Source: Salinisphaera sp002433465
Lineage (GTDB): Bacteria > Pseudomonadota > Gammaproteobacteria > Nevskiales > Salinisphaeraceae
Assembly (NCBI RefSeq): GCF_040361435.1
Contig: NZ_APNL01000005.1
Coordinates: 62,001 to 126,000 of the forward strand
Direction of reading: 5' to 3'
Length of the DNA stretch: 64,000 bases
The notes below the pieces were generated by a model. The model was not told the origin of the DNA. It ran no database searches and was given only the letters and a program-made list of their open reading frames with translations. Both the position numbers and the translations under genes were made by a program. Positions 43,037 to 51,957 of the stretch are shown here, piece after piece; positions within the stretch are counted from its first letter, which is position 1; the number at the start of each line of letters is the position of its first letter.

Positions 43037-44278
43037 TCAGAGATCGCGGTTCAAGCGGCGAATAACCCGACCCACGCTCAAGCCCTGGACCACGATCGAA
43101 AACAACACCACGCAATAGGTGATCGTGAGAATCGTATCGCGGGCTTCGCCGGGTGGTAGCGCCAGAGCCAGGGCCACCGAGATACCGCCGCGCAGCCCGG
43201 CCCAGGTGAGCAGCGCGCTGGCGTTATCGCCCAGACGGTGCCAGGGGCGCACCAGCTGCAGGGCCATGCTTACGCAGCCGTAGCGGGTGATCAGCACCAG
43301 CGGAATCGCGCAGACGCCGGCCAGCAGATAGCGCCCGTCGAGGGTGATATGGATCATCTCCAGGCCGATCATCACGAACAACACGGTGTTGAGGATTTCG
43401 TCGACGATTTCCCAGAAGGTGTCCAGATGCGCACGGGTGGTGTCGCTCATGGCGAACAGGCGCCCGTGGTTACCCACCAGCAGGCCGGCGATGACCATGG
43501 CGATCGGCCCCGAGGCATGCAGCACCAGCGCCAGCTGATAGCCGCCCAGCACCACGGCCAGCGTCACCAGAATCTCCACCTGATGATCGTCCATGCGGCG
43601 CAGCATCCAGAAGGCCAGCCCGCCCAGGGCCAGGCCGAGCAACGCACCGCCGACCACTTCCTGGAGGAACAACAGCGCGATTTCGCCCGCGCCTTCCACA
43701 TGGCCGGCCCCGGTCAGGCCAAGCAGGGCCAGAAAGACGACCACGGCCACGCCGTCGTTGAACAGCGACTCGCCGGTGATATTGGTTTCAAGCTCCTGCG
43801 ATACACCGGCCTGCTTGAGCAGGGCCAGCACGGCGATGGGATCGGTGGGCGTGATCAGCGCGCCGAACAGCAGGCAATAGACAAAGCTCAGCTCAAAACC
43901 CAGATACGGCACGAGCACATAGGTCACGCAGCCGATGATCGCGGTGGACAGCACCACCCCCACCGATGCCAGCACGCCGATGGAAAAGCGATGCTTCCAC
44001 AGATCGCCCAGGTTGACCTGCAATGCGCCGGCGAACAGCAGAAAGCTGAGCATGCCGTCCATCAACGTTCGATTGAAGTCGATGGCCAGCCACCAGCTGC
44101 CGGTTTGTTCGCGAACCGCGAGGAGGCCGAAGTAATCCGCGGCGACCAGTGCGGCCGACACCATCAAGCTGAGCAGCATCACGCCGATGGTGGTCGGCAG
44201 GCCGACGAGGCGATAATTGACGAACGCGAGCACCGCGGCCAGCGATACCACGATGGCGCTAATCTGTAGCAGACCCAC
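43037..44278 (-). CDS. CPA1-family cation:proton antiporter
   Basis: 413 residues, about twelve membrane segments. Signatures are SFLLFAGALQVNLGDL, LFGALITPTDPIAVLALLK and the ion-site GESLFNDGVAVVVF (Asn-Asp pair), then AGLRGGISVALALALP. It exchanges Na+ (or K+) for H+ across the inner membrane, helpful for pH and salt balance. No C-terminal regulatory tail is present. Confidence 0.92.
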   Translation of the reverse strand: MGLLQISAIVVSLAAVLAFVNYRLVGLPTTIGVMLLSLMVSAALVAADYFGLLAVREQTGSWWLAIDFNRTLMDGMLSFLLFAGALQVNLGDLWKHRFSIGVLASVGVVLSTAIIGCVTYVLVPYLGFELSFVYCLLFGALITPTDPIAVLALLKQAGVSQELETNITGESLFNDGVAVVVFLALLGLTGAGHVEGAGEIALLFLQEVVGGALLGLALGGLAFWMLRRMDDHQVEILVTLAVVLGGYQLALVLHASGPIAMVIAGLLVGNHGRLFAMSDTTRAHLDTFWEIVDEILNTVLFVMIGLEMIHITLDGRYLLAGVCAIPLVLITRYGCVSMALQLVRPWHRLGDNASALLTWAGLRGGISVALALALPPGEARDTILTITYCVVLFSIVVQGLSVGRVIRRLNRDL

Positions 44279-44320
44279 GGCCTGTCCCCCGGCAAAAACG
44301 CGACAGGATAGCGCGTTGTC

Positions 44321-45382
44321 TCACGACCTCGATATCGAATCCAGACGGTAAACCCGCGCCGCGGTATCGAAGAACAGCGCGTTCTTTTCGTCTTCCGAAC
44401 AGCCGCGTGCCAGATACTTGAAGGCGTTCCAGAGCGTGGCGTAATCGCAGGTGAAGTGATCCACCGGGAAGTTGCTTTCGAACATGCAGCGCGTCGCGCC
44501 GAAGGCTTCGATACAGGTTTCGATATACGGTGCCCAGGCCTGCGCGAGCGACTCGTGCGAGTCGGGGCGTTGGTCGTAGGACCACTCGAAGCCGGCGAAC
44601 GGCATCGCCAGCCCGCCAAGTTTGACGACCACATTGTCGCAGGCCGCCAGTGCCTGGATCTGGGCGCGCCATTCGTCGAAGCGGGTATCGCGCCGACCCG
44701 CATACGCACCGATACCGACCGGTCCGCCGACGTGGTCGAGCACGATGGCGGTGTCCGGAAACGCCCGCGCCAGGTCGACCAGATCGGGCAGCTGGGGCTC
44801 CAGCAGCCAGGCATCGAAACTCAGCCCGCGCGGTGCGAGCTCGGCAAAGCCCTTGCGAAAATCCGCGTCGCGCAGCAAGTGGGCCGGCGTGCCCCGCGTG
44901 GACAACGGGCCCAGCACGTTGTCGTCGGCATCGTAGGCCGCACTATGGCGAATGCCGCGAAAGCGCCCCTGCCCGGCCGCCAGATGGGCCTCCAACACCT
45001 CGGCCACGTCCGCGCCCAGGCGCAGATCGGCATGGCCGACAATGCCTGCACAGGCGCGCGTATCGCCATAGACGCCGCTGGCCGCCACCGCCGCCACGCC
45101 GTTGACGAACTCGGTTTCGCCCACGCTGCGCAGGGCTTTCGCGCCCTCGGCGCGGTACATGGACCGGCATTCGATGAACACCGTCGCGCGGATGTCGTGG
45201 CCGCGGTCGGTATCGGCGAGCAGTTCGTCGAGCATGTAGCGCGAGCGATCGCGCAGCATGCGGCTGAAGCCATGCTCGGCAAACGGCATGGCGCCCAGAT
45301 CCAGCCGTGAACGATCCCAGAGATGATGATGGGGGTCGATGATCGGGCGGTCGGGGTCGAGTACGTCGGCGTTCGCGGCCAT
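44321..45382 (-). CDS. Amidohydrolase-family hydrolase (PDC hydrolase-like)
   Basis: 353 residues from ATG 45382, with GAGGAG just upstream. Amidohydrolase_2 TIM barrel: IIDPHHHLWDRS (metal-binding HxH), TVFIECRSMYRAEG, GIVGHADLRLG, FRGIRHSAAYD, IVLDHVGGPVG and CMFESNFPVDHFTCDY. The family includes 2-pyrone-4,6-dicarboxylate lactonase and other lactone hydrolases for sugar or aromatic acids; the substrate is unknown. Divergent from the MFS gene at 45534. Confidence 0.88.
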   Translation of the reverse strand: MAANADVLDPDRPIIDPHHHLWDRSRLDLGAMPFAEHGFSRMLRDRSRYMLDELLADTDRGHDIRATVFIECRSMYRAEGAKALRSVGETEFVNGVAAVAASGVYGDTRACAGIVGHADLRLGADVAEVLEAHLAAGQGRFRGIRHSAAYDADDNVLGPLSTRGTPAHLLRDADFRKGFAELAPRGLSFDAWLLEPQLPDLVDLARAFPDTAIVLDHVGGPVGIGAYAGRRDTRFDEWRAQIQALAACDNVVVKLGGLAMPFAGFEWSYDQRPDSHESLAQAWAPYIETCIEAFGATRCMFESNFPVDHFTCDYATLWNAFKYLARGCSEDEKNALFFDTAARVYRLDSISRS

Positions 45383-45533
45383 GGGGCTCCTCAGCGCATC
45401 AGGCGATTCGTTTTTGTGCAGGCAACTTACCACCGAACGAGCGTTCGTTTCTTGAAAGACCGTGCACGGTTATTTGATGTAGCAGACATATTCAGGCTTG
45501 CTAGAGGTCTCGTGGTTTCATCGGACCCCTGAC

Positions 45534-46712
45534 ATGAGTGCTTATCGAGACGGCATACGCCTGGGCGTTGCCGGCGCGGCCGCGGCCGCGGCGATCTATT
45601 TTCCGCAGCCGCTGGCCGCGCGTATCCAGACCAGCTTCGATGTATCGGTGCTGTGGGCCGCGATGCCGATGACGTTCGCCTTCATCGTGCTTACCTCGGG
45701 GCCGGTGTTGTTCGGGCGTTTCATTACCGTGGCGCGGGCGATGCGTATCGTCATCGTCACCGAACTGCTGCTGGCCGCGCTGTTCGCGGCACAGGCCGTG
45801 GCGTTCGATTCGCTGCCCTATTTCACCCTGCGCGCGCTGCAGGTGTTTCTGCTGCCATTGCTCATTCCGGCCGTGATCACCGGTTCATCCAATATCCAGG
45901 GCTCGGACAATCGCGCCCGCGACCTGGCGTTCTATACCGCGGGCACCATCGTCGGCGGGGTGGGCGGCCGGCTGATTGCGGTCGGTTCGGTCACCTTCGA
46001 ACACTGGCAGATCGGCAGCCTCGCGATCACGGCGATGCTGCTTTTCTCGGCCTGGCTGCTGCGCGACCCGCCCGAACTGGCCAGCGAAATACCGCGCCGG
46101 CCGACCACCGCTGGCGATACGACGATCGCGCCGGTCGAACAAAAGAAAAGCTGGCGCTGCCAGGTGACCCTGTCCTACCCGGGCCTGGCACTGGCCTTTG
46201 GCGTATTGACCACGGTACTCACCTGTTTGCCATTCGAAATCGGCTACAAGCGGGGCGGCGCATTGATGCTGGCCATCGTCTACGGCGGTTATGCCGTCGG
46301 CATTGCCACGTCGCTGGGCGCACCCGCGATCACGCGTATCAGCCGCGGATTGCCCAATGCCACACTGGTGGCGGCCATTCTGTTCGTCGTCGGCCTATGC
46401 GGCGTGATTCAGGGCTCGTTCCCGGCGCTCGTCGTGGGCGTGGTGCTTCTGTGCGGCAGCATGGTGTTTCAGCAGGCCACGCAGATCGTGTTGCTCAACG
46501 ACTACTTCGCCCGTTCGCAGTCCGGCACGGTGAGCGCCTTGTTCGTGGCGGCCGTATTCGCCGGGGGCACGCTGGGCTCCAGCGTCATGGTGTCGCTCTA
46601 CGAATGGGCCGGCTGGGGCGTGGTGATGGGTATTTGCCTGGTCTTCGCTGCGGTGGCCGGTTATTGCGTGTATGCCGCGGCCCGAGGCCAGCATCGGCAA
46701 GCTAGCGTTTGA
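45534..46712 (+). CDS. MFS transporter
   Basis: 392 residues, about twelve hydrophobic segments with a short cytoplasmic loop in the middle (RRPTTAGDTTIAPVEQKKSW). Ordering and short loops fit the major facilitator superfamily, drug-efflux-like branch, but the classical loop motif is poorly kept (GPVLFGRFITVARAMRI). Substrate unknown. It is divergent from the amidohydrolase and may transport its substrate or product. Confidence 0.8.
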   Translation: MSAYRDGIRLGVAGAAAAAAIYFPQPLAARIQTSFDVSVLWAAMPMTFAFIVLTSGPVLFGRFITVARAMRIVIVTELLLAALFAAQAVAFDSLPYFTLRALQVFLLPLLIPAVITGSSNIQGSDNRARDLAFYTAGTIVGGVGGRLIAVGSVTFEHWQIGSLAITAMLLFSAWLLRDPPELASEIPRRPTTAGDTTIAPVEQKKSWRCQVTLSYPGLALAFGVLTTVLTCLPFEIGYKRGGALMLAIVYGGYAVGIATSLGAPAITRISRGLPNATLVAAILFVVGLCGVIQGSFPALVVGVVLLCGSMVFQQATQIVLLNDYFARSQSGTVSALFVAAVFAGGTLGSSVMVSLYEWAGWGVVMGICLVFAAVAGYCVYAAARGQHRQASV

Positions 46713-46787
46713 ATCGGCGCCTGAATTACTGGCGCCTGGCTTTACGTCCCGGCAGACTGCGCCGGTGTTTTCGTTTCGAGCCGGCAT

Positions 46788-47720
46788 ATGCCCATGATCA
46801 TTCTTCACCATTACGAGGCGTCGCCTTTTTCTGAAAAGGTCCGTGCCGTGCTGGGCTACAAGCAGCTCGAATGGCAGTCGGTACTGATTCCACGCATCAT
46901 GCCCAAGCCCGACCTGGTCGCCCTGACGGGCGGCTATCGCAAGACGCCGGTCATGCAGATCGGGCGCGACATCTATGCCGATACGCATCTGATCACACGC
47001 CAGATCGAGCGACTCTCGCCGGCACCCGGCCTTTTTCCTAAGACCGAAATCGCGAGCGTCATCGGGCTCGAACAGCTCGGCGACAAGCGCCTGTTCCTGG
47101 CCGCCGTACCGGTGATGTTTCGTCCGGCCGGTCGTAAGGTGCTCATCGAAAAACTCGGCGAAGACTATCTGGCCAGCTTTGGTGCCGACCGCGCGGCGTT
47201 ATTCAAGGGCGGCCATGTCGCACGCCCGGACGCGGCGTACTCCGACGCCGTTCTGCCGCCAACGCTCGATGCGCTGGATCGACAGCTGACCGACCGCGAC
47301 TTTCTGTTCGGCGAGCGCCCCTGCATTGCCGATTTCTCGATCTACCACCCCATCTGGTATATCCGCTCGAACCCCGGCGTCGCGCCCCTGCTTGATGATT
47401 ACCCGAACCTGCTGGGCTGGGCCGATCGCATCCGCGCGCTGGGACACGGCACCCGCGAGGAGATCGATGCCGGCCAGGCACAGCAGATCGCCGCGCGCTG
47501 CGAGCAATGGCAACCGCTGCCGGCCGCAGTCGAAGCCGGACTCGCGCCCGGCACGCGGGTTTCGGTTGCGGCCACCGATTACGGCACCGAACCCAGCCAG
47601 GGCGAGCTGGTATCGATCGCGGCCGAGAGCATGACCATTCAACGCGACGGCCCGGACGGACAGCCCGTTCGCGTGCATTTCCCGCGCGACGGTTTTCGTA
47701 TCGAGGCAGTACAGGCGTAG
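46788..47720 (+). CDS. Glutathione S-transferase family protein
   Basis: 310 residues. A thioredoxin-like N-terminal domain (IILHHYEASPFSEKVRAVLGYKQLEW; SPFSEK is the active-site serine/cysteine turn, here Ser) and the helical C-terminal domain (LPPTLDALDRQLTDRDFLFGERPCIADFSIYHPIWY). About 70 extra residues at the end (RVSVAATDYGTEPSQGELVSIAAESMTI) form a small beta domain seen in some long bacterial GSTs. Substrate unknown. Confidence 0.85.
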   Translation: MPMIILHHYEASPFSEKVRAVLGYKQLEWQSVLIPRIMPKPDLVALTGGYRKTPVMQIGRDIYADTHLITRQIERLSPAPGLFPKTEIASVIGLEQLGDKRLFLAAVPVMFRPAGRKVLIEKLGEDYLASFGADRAALFKGGHVARPDAAYSDAVLPPTLDALDRQLTDRDFLFGERPCIADFSIYHPIWYIRSNPGVAPLLDDYPNLLGWADRIRALGHGTREEIDAGQAQQIAARCEQWQPLPAAVEAGLAPGTRVSVAATDYGTEPSQGELVSIAAESMTIQRDGPDGQPVRVHFPRDGFRIEAVQA

Positions 47721-47836
47721 TCCAGCCAGGCCCCGCCGTCGGCCTATTGCGAAAAAACCGAGCCGGGGCGTTGTACCAACCCGTCCATGCCACCATCATC
47801 GTTTCATCAATCCGACCCGCCGATAGAGGCCGAGTC

Positions 47837-48037
47837 ATGAAACGAGCACTGGGCGCGATGGCCGCCAACTGGTTGCGCAAACCGGAAAACCAGGAACGTA
47901 TCAAGCGCACCGCGCGCGACGTGTGGGGCAAGTTCCAGCAGCGCCGCGAGGCCCGCAAGAACCCCAACGCCAGCACCAAGGGCCCACAGGGCCAGCGACC
48001 CACCGAGCGCAACGCCCCCGACAGCCACGATGAATGA
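47837..48037 (+). CDS. Small basic protein of unknown function
   Basis: 66 residues, strongly basic and hydrophilic: MKRALGAMAANWLRKPENQERIKRTARDVWGKFQQRREARKNP. GAGGCCGAG precedes the ATG, and the end overlaps the following lipoprotein start by eight bases, which supports a real coupled gene. No family was recognised; a helix of this type could bind nucleic acid or membrane. Confidence 0.55.
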   Translation: MKRALGAMAANWLRKPENQERIKRTARDVWGKFQQRREARKNPNASTKGPQGQRPTERNAPDSHDE

Positions 48038-48410
48038 GCCGTATTCGCTACGCGCAGTCGGCGCGAGGCTGCTCGCACTTCTGGCGGCCGTGCTTCTCGC
48101 CGGCTGCGCGGGCGGCCCGCCCGAGGATCCAACCGAGCCGGCCTATCAGCGCTATTGGCAATGTGCCTATGCTGCGGCCATGCCCTATGCGGCGGACTAC
48201 AGCGTAAGCCCGCGCAGCGCGGCCGCGAGGGCGCAGTCGGCCTGCGATAACGTCTACCGCGCATATCGCGATGCCCGCATCAGCTACGTGCGCTCGGTGG
48301 TCCCGGCCCAGGATCGCGCCATGGCCACTACGCTGGGCAGCCAGGCCGCGCGGGAGCGCTACAAGATGGTCACCCAACGCCTGACCGAGCTGGTCGCCGA
48401 GGCGCGTTGA
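48030..48410 (+). CDS. Small lipoprotein of unknown function
   Basis: 126 residues with a lipoprotein signal peptide (LLALLAAVLLAGC; lipobox LAGC, Cys about 26). The mature part (YQRYWQCAYAAAMPYAADYSVSPRSAAARAQSACDNVYRAYRDARISYVRSV) is alpha-helical with two further cysteines. No domain recognised. Glycine at +2 makes outer-membrane sorting likely. Overlaps the small basic protein gene. Confidence 0.65.
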   Translation: MNEPYSLRAVGARLLALLAAVLLAGCAGGPPEDPTEPAYQRYWQCAYAAAMPYAADYSVSPRSAAARAQSACDNVYRAYRDARISYVRSVVPAQDRAMATTLGSQAARERYKMVTQRLTELVAEAR

Positions 48411-48541
48411 AGCCGACGGCGCCGGCACGCGCCGCTGTTGGCGGCTATGCCCGGCGCGTTTCGCATATCGGATTACGGGCAGCGCGGCCGTCTTTGATAC
48501 CGTCGGTCATGAATTGGATGCACCGACCGACGAGCCCCACC

Positions 48542-49708
48542 ATGACTGCGCAAGCACTGCCCGACACCATGCACGCGATGCGGCTGACCGGCCACGGCGG
48601 CGTGGACAAGCTCGTCTACCAGGACGATGTGCGCACCCCCACACCCGGGGCCGGCGAAGTAGTGGTCCGTGTGACCGCCACGGCCAAGAACAATACCGAC
48701 CGCAAGGCCCGTGAAGGCCTCTACCCGACGCGTGAAGCCGGCGACGTGACCTCGTTCGCGATCGGCGGCACGCCCACGCTGACGTTCCCGCGTATCCAGG
48801 GCGCGGATATCGTCGGCCGGGTGGCAGCGGTCGGCGACGGCATCGATGCCTCGCGCATCGGCGACCGGGGCCTGCTGGACTTCAATATCTACGGCGATAC
48901 CGCCGACGGCCCTCGGCGCGACATCAACCTCACCCCCGACTACTACGGCCACGGTGCCGACGGCGGCTATGCCGAGTATGTGGCCGTGCCCGCCGACCAG
49001 TTCCATGCCATCGACAACGATCTGAGCGATGCCGAACTGGCCAGCCTGGGCATGTGCTCCTACCAGACCGGCTACCACATGCTCACGGCGGCGAATATCG
49101 TCGCCGGCGAGCGCGTGCTGGTCACCGGCGCCAGCGGCGGCGTGGGCACGGCACTCATCCAGCTGTGCCGGGTGATCGGCGCCATTCCCTACGCGCTGAG
49201 CACGCCCGACAAGGCCGACGCGCTGCGAGCACTGGGCGCCGAAGCGGTGTTCGATCGTGCCGATATGGAGAACTTCACCCAGACGGTTCGTGAGGCCACC
49301 GGCGACGAGCCCATCGATGCGGTCATGGATCTGGTGGGCGGCGACATGACGCATCGCTTCATCGATACGATGATCTTCGACATGGGCCGGCGCAGGACCT
49401 ATCCGCGTCTGAGCATCGCCGGTGCGAGCGGCGGCAATGTCAGCGAGGTGCTTTGGACGCGTATCTATCTCTATCAGGTGCAGATTTTCGGTGTCTCCCA
49501 CGGTACCCGCGATGAGGCCGAACAGCTCATGCGCTGGATTCGCGGCGGTGAGCTCCAGCCGGTGCTGCATGCCGCGTTCAAGCTCTCGGAACTGCATGAA
49601 GCCGAGCGCTATTTCGTGGATCGGTCGAGCAATTACCTGGGCAAGATCGTGATCGTACCCGACAGCCAGTGGGACCAGCACGGCGCCCGCTACGCGCTGA
49701 GCGCCTGA
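48542..49708 (+). CDS. MDR-superfamily alcohol dehydrogenase/quinone oxidoreductase
   Basis: 388 residues from ATG 48542 (MTAQALPDTMHAMRLTGHGG); the frame is open upstream but without family resemblance. GroES-like N-terminal domain (VVVRVTATAKNNTDRKAREG; GADIVGRVAAVGDGID) and a Rossmann domain with GERVLVTGASGGVGTALIQLCR. The catalytic-zinc Cys is replaced (NNTDRK), so it belongs with zinc-free quinone reductase-like enzymes. Substrate unknown. The racemase-family gene follows 41 bases on. Confidence 0.85.
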   Translation: MTAQALPDTMHAMRLTGHGGVDKLVYQDDVRTPTPGAGEVVVRVTATAKNNTDRKAREGLYPTREAGDVTSFAIGGTPTLTFPRIQGADIVGRVAAVGDGIDASRIGDRGLLDFNIYGDTADGPRRDINLTPDYYGHGADGGYAEYVAVPADQFHAIDNDLSDAELASLGMCSYQTGYHMLTAANIVAGERVLVTGASGGVGTALIQLCRVIGAIPYALSTPDKADALRALGAEAVFDRADMENFTQTVREATGDEPIDAVMDLVGGDMTHRFIDTMIFDMGRRRTYPRLSIAGASGGNVSEVLWTRIYLYQVQIFGVSHGTRDEAEQLMRWIRGGELQPVLHAAFKLSELHEAERYFVDRSSNYLGKIVIVPDSQWDQHGARYALSA

Positions 49709-49749
49709 ACACGCCGAATTCGCAGCAGCATTTTGCAAGAGACCGTGGC

Positions 49750-50796
49750 ATGAGCGCAGAACTGACGTTTCAGATCATCGATACCCATGCCGGCGGCGAC
49801 GTCAGCCGCATCGTCGTGGGCGGCATCACCCGCCTGCCCGGCGCGACGGTACGCCAGCAGATGGAATACCTGCGCGACCATGCCGACGGCCTGCGCACCG
49901 TCCTGCTCGAAGAGCCCTACGGCATCCCGGAGATGTCGGTGGACCTGATCGTGCCGCCGTCCAATCCCGAGGCGCAGGCCGGCTATATCATCATGGAAGT
50001 GATGGGTTACCCCATCTACTCCGGCTCCAACACCATCTGTACGGCCACTGCCCTGCTCGACAACCACATGATCCCCAAGCGCGAAGGCCGCCAGCAGTTC
50101 GTGCTGGAATCGCCCGCCGGGCGCGTGGCGATCGAAGCACGGGTCGAGAACGGCGTAGTCGAGGCCATCACCTGCGAAGGCCTGCCCAGCTATATCGATA
50201 CCCATCGCGCCACGATTCACGTGCCGCTGATTGGTGAGGTGACCTACAGCATTGCCTATAGCGGCGGCTTCTATGCGCTGGTGGACGCCGCCGAGCTGGG
50301 CTTTTCGCTGACCCGCGACGAGGAGTCGCGGCTGGCCCACTGTGCCCAGGCGATCGTCGAGGCGATTCTGCAAGAACGCGGCTTTTCCCATTACGAGCTC
50401 GGCGATGTCGGGCCGCTGCCGTTTCTGCACTTCATGGGCGAGGTCGAACAGACCGGAGCCGGCCACTATCGCTCGCGCTCGGCCACCTATGTACACCCCG
50501 GCGTGATCTGTCGCAGCACCACGGGCACCGGCACCTCCGCGCGCATGGCGTTGATGCACTACGAAGGCCGCATGCAGCCGGGCGATACCCTGGAAACGGT
50601 GTCGCTGCGCGGATCGAGCTTTCTGGGCACGTTCACGCGCGTCGCCCGGGCCGGCGGCTACGACGTGGTGGAAAACACCATCACCGGCAAGGCCTACGTC
50701 ATCGCCCGCTCGCAGATCGTTGTGAACCCGGACGACGAACTGGTCGACAGTTCCCAGCTGCGCGGCATCCTGACCTGCACACAATCTCGGGACTAA
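49750..50796 (+). CDS. Proline racemase superfamily protein with Ser/Thr in place of both catalytic Cys
   Basis: 348 residues of the proline racemase / 3-hydroxyproline dehydratase fold: FQIIDTHAGGDVSRIVVGG, LEEPYGIPEMSVDLIVPP, YSGSNTICTATALLD, and CRSTTGTGTSARMALMH. In racemases the two acid/base cysteines sit in MCGHG and SPCGTGTS; here those positions read SGSN and TTGTGTS, so both are lost (Ser and Thr). Known variants are Cys/Cys, Ser/Cys and Cys/Thr. It may be a dehydratase on another substrate, or inactive. Start fixed by the family N-terminus. Confidence 0.85.
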   Translation: MSAELTFQIIDTHAGGDVSRIVVGGITRLPGATVRQQMEYLRDHADGLRTVLLEEPYGIPEMSVDLIVPPSNPEAQAGYIIMEVMGYPIYSGSNTICTATALLDNHMIPKREGRQQFVLESPAGRVAIEARVENGVVEAITCEGLPSYIDTHRATIHVPLIGEVTYSIAYSGGFYALVDAAELGFSLTRDEESRLAHCAQAIVEAILQERGFSHYELGDVGPLPFLHFMGEVEQTGAGHYRSRSATYVHPGVICRSTTGTGTSARMALMHYEGRMQPGDTLETVSLRGSSFLGTFTRVARAGGYDVVENTITGKAYVIARSQIVVNPDDELVDSSQLRGILTCTQSRD

Positions 50797-50980
50797 GTTT
50801 TGCGTGTTCGCTCGTCGCGCGGGCGCGTCGTTCTTGGATGTCTTCATTCCGCCCGTGAACGCAACAGGCGGAAGTTGGTGGATCGGTTTCGCGACGTCGT
50901 ACAACGACCGCGTTGGTGGCCGACCTGACCGAGCCACGCACGGCCAATGCAAGGCCGCTCATGACGCTTGCGAAAGGACG

Positions 50981-51868
50981 CTACGGCGCAACGGCTTCGA
51001 AATGGCGGGCGATCGCGCCCGGCGTGGTCAGCCAGACATCGTCGCGCGCGGCCGCGACATGGGCCAGCGCTTGGCGTAAGACGCGCAGGCGAAACGGCTG
51101 GCCGACGATATAGGGGTGCAGCGCGATGCCCATGACCAGGGGCTGGTTTCGCGCCTGCTCGCGCATCTCGTCGAACTGGTCGACGATACGGGCAGCGAAC
51201 TCGCGATAGTCGATATGGTGGGCCACGATCGACGGGATGTCGTTGATCTCCTGCGGGTAAGGCACCGATAGAATGCGTCCGCCGTCGCGGGTGGCCATCC
51301 AGGTGGGCTGATCGTCGTGGCACCAGTCCAGGTGATAGCCAAAGCCGGCTTCGGCCAGCAGATCCGGGGTGATCTCGCTTTGCGCGATCCACGGGCCGAG
51401 CCAGCCGGCAGGCGTTTCGTCGAACGTTTGGCTTAGACGAAAGCGTGATTCGGCAATCAATGCAGCCTCGCCGGCTTCGTCGAATTCGTTCTGGGATTCG
51501 CTGTTGGTACGCCCGTGGGCGATCAGCTCGGTATGCAGGCGTTCTCGATAGGCGATGACCAGTTCGGGGCAGTAGTCGGCGATCGTGCTGTTCACGATCA
51601 ACCCCACCGGCAGATCAAGTGCTTCGAACATCTCCAGCATGCGCCAGGCCCCCACGCGGTTGCCGTAGTCACGCCAGGCATAGTTGAGCACATCGGGTTC
51701 GCGCCGCCCGCTCGCAAGCGCGGCGCCGTGGCCCTGGCCGAAATCGAAGTGTTCAAGATTCAGCCCGATATACACCGCCAGCCGCCGGCCTTCGGGCCAG
51801 TCGAAATCGGGGCGGTCGACGATGGCGCTGTAACGATAGCGCCCGTGGCTTCGAGTCGTTCGTGGCAT
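50981..51868 (-). CDS. Polysaccharide deacetylase-family protein (PuuE-like)
   Basis: 295 residues. NodB-like barrel of the allantoinase PuuE group: RRLAVYIGLNLEHFDFG, YGNRVGAWRMLEMFEALDLPVGLIVNS, RTNSESQNEF, WLGPWIAQSEITPDLLAEAGFGYHLDWCHDDQP, and GIALHPYIVGQPFRLRVLRQALAHV. The family hydrolyses C-N bonds of amides such as allantoin; the exact substrate is unknown. Convergent with the racemase-family gene. Confidence 0.87.
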   Translation of the reverse strand: MPRTTRSHGRYRYSAIVDRPDFDWPEGRRLAVYIGLNLEHFDFGQGHGAALASGRREPDVLNYAWRDYGNRVGAWRMLEMFEALDLPVGLIVNSTIADYCPELVIAYRERLHTELIAHGRTNSESQNEFDEAGEAALIAESRFRLSQTFDETPAGWLGPWIAQSEITPDLLAEAGFGYHLDWCHDDQPTWMATRDGGRILSVPYPQEINDIPSIVAHHIDYREFAARIVDQFDEMREQARNQPLVMGIALHPYIVGQPFRLRVLRQALAHVAAARDDVWLTTPGAIARHFEAVAP

Positions 51869-51957
51869 GGCAATACAGGCAGGAATGGCTGCTCAAGTGT
51901 AATTGCGGGATGCATACGTCGGCCATCTGCGCTAGCGTCGAAGGTGGGGGGCAAGCG

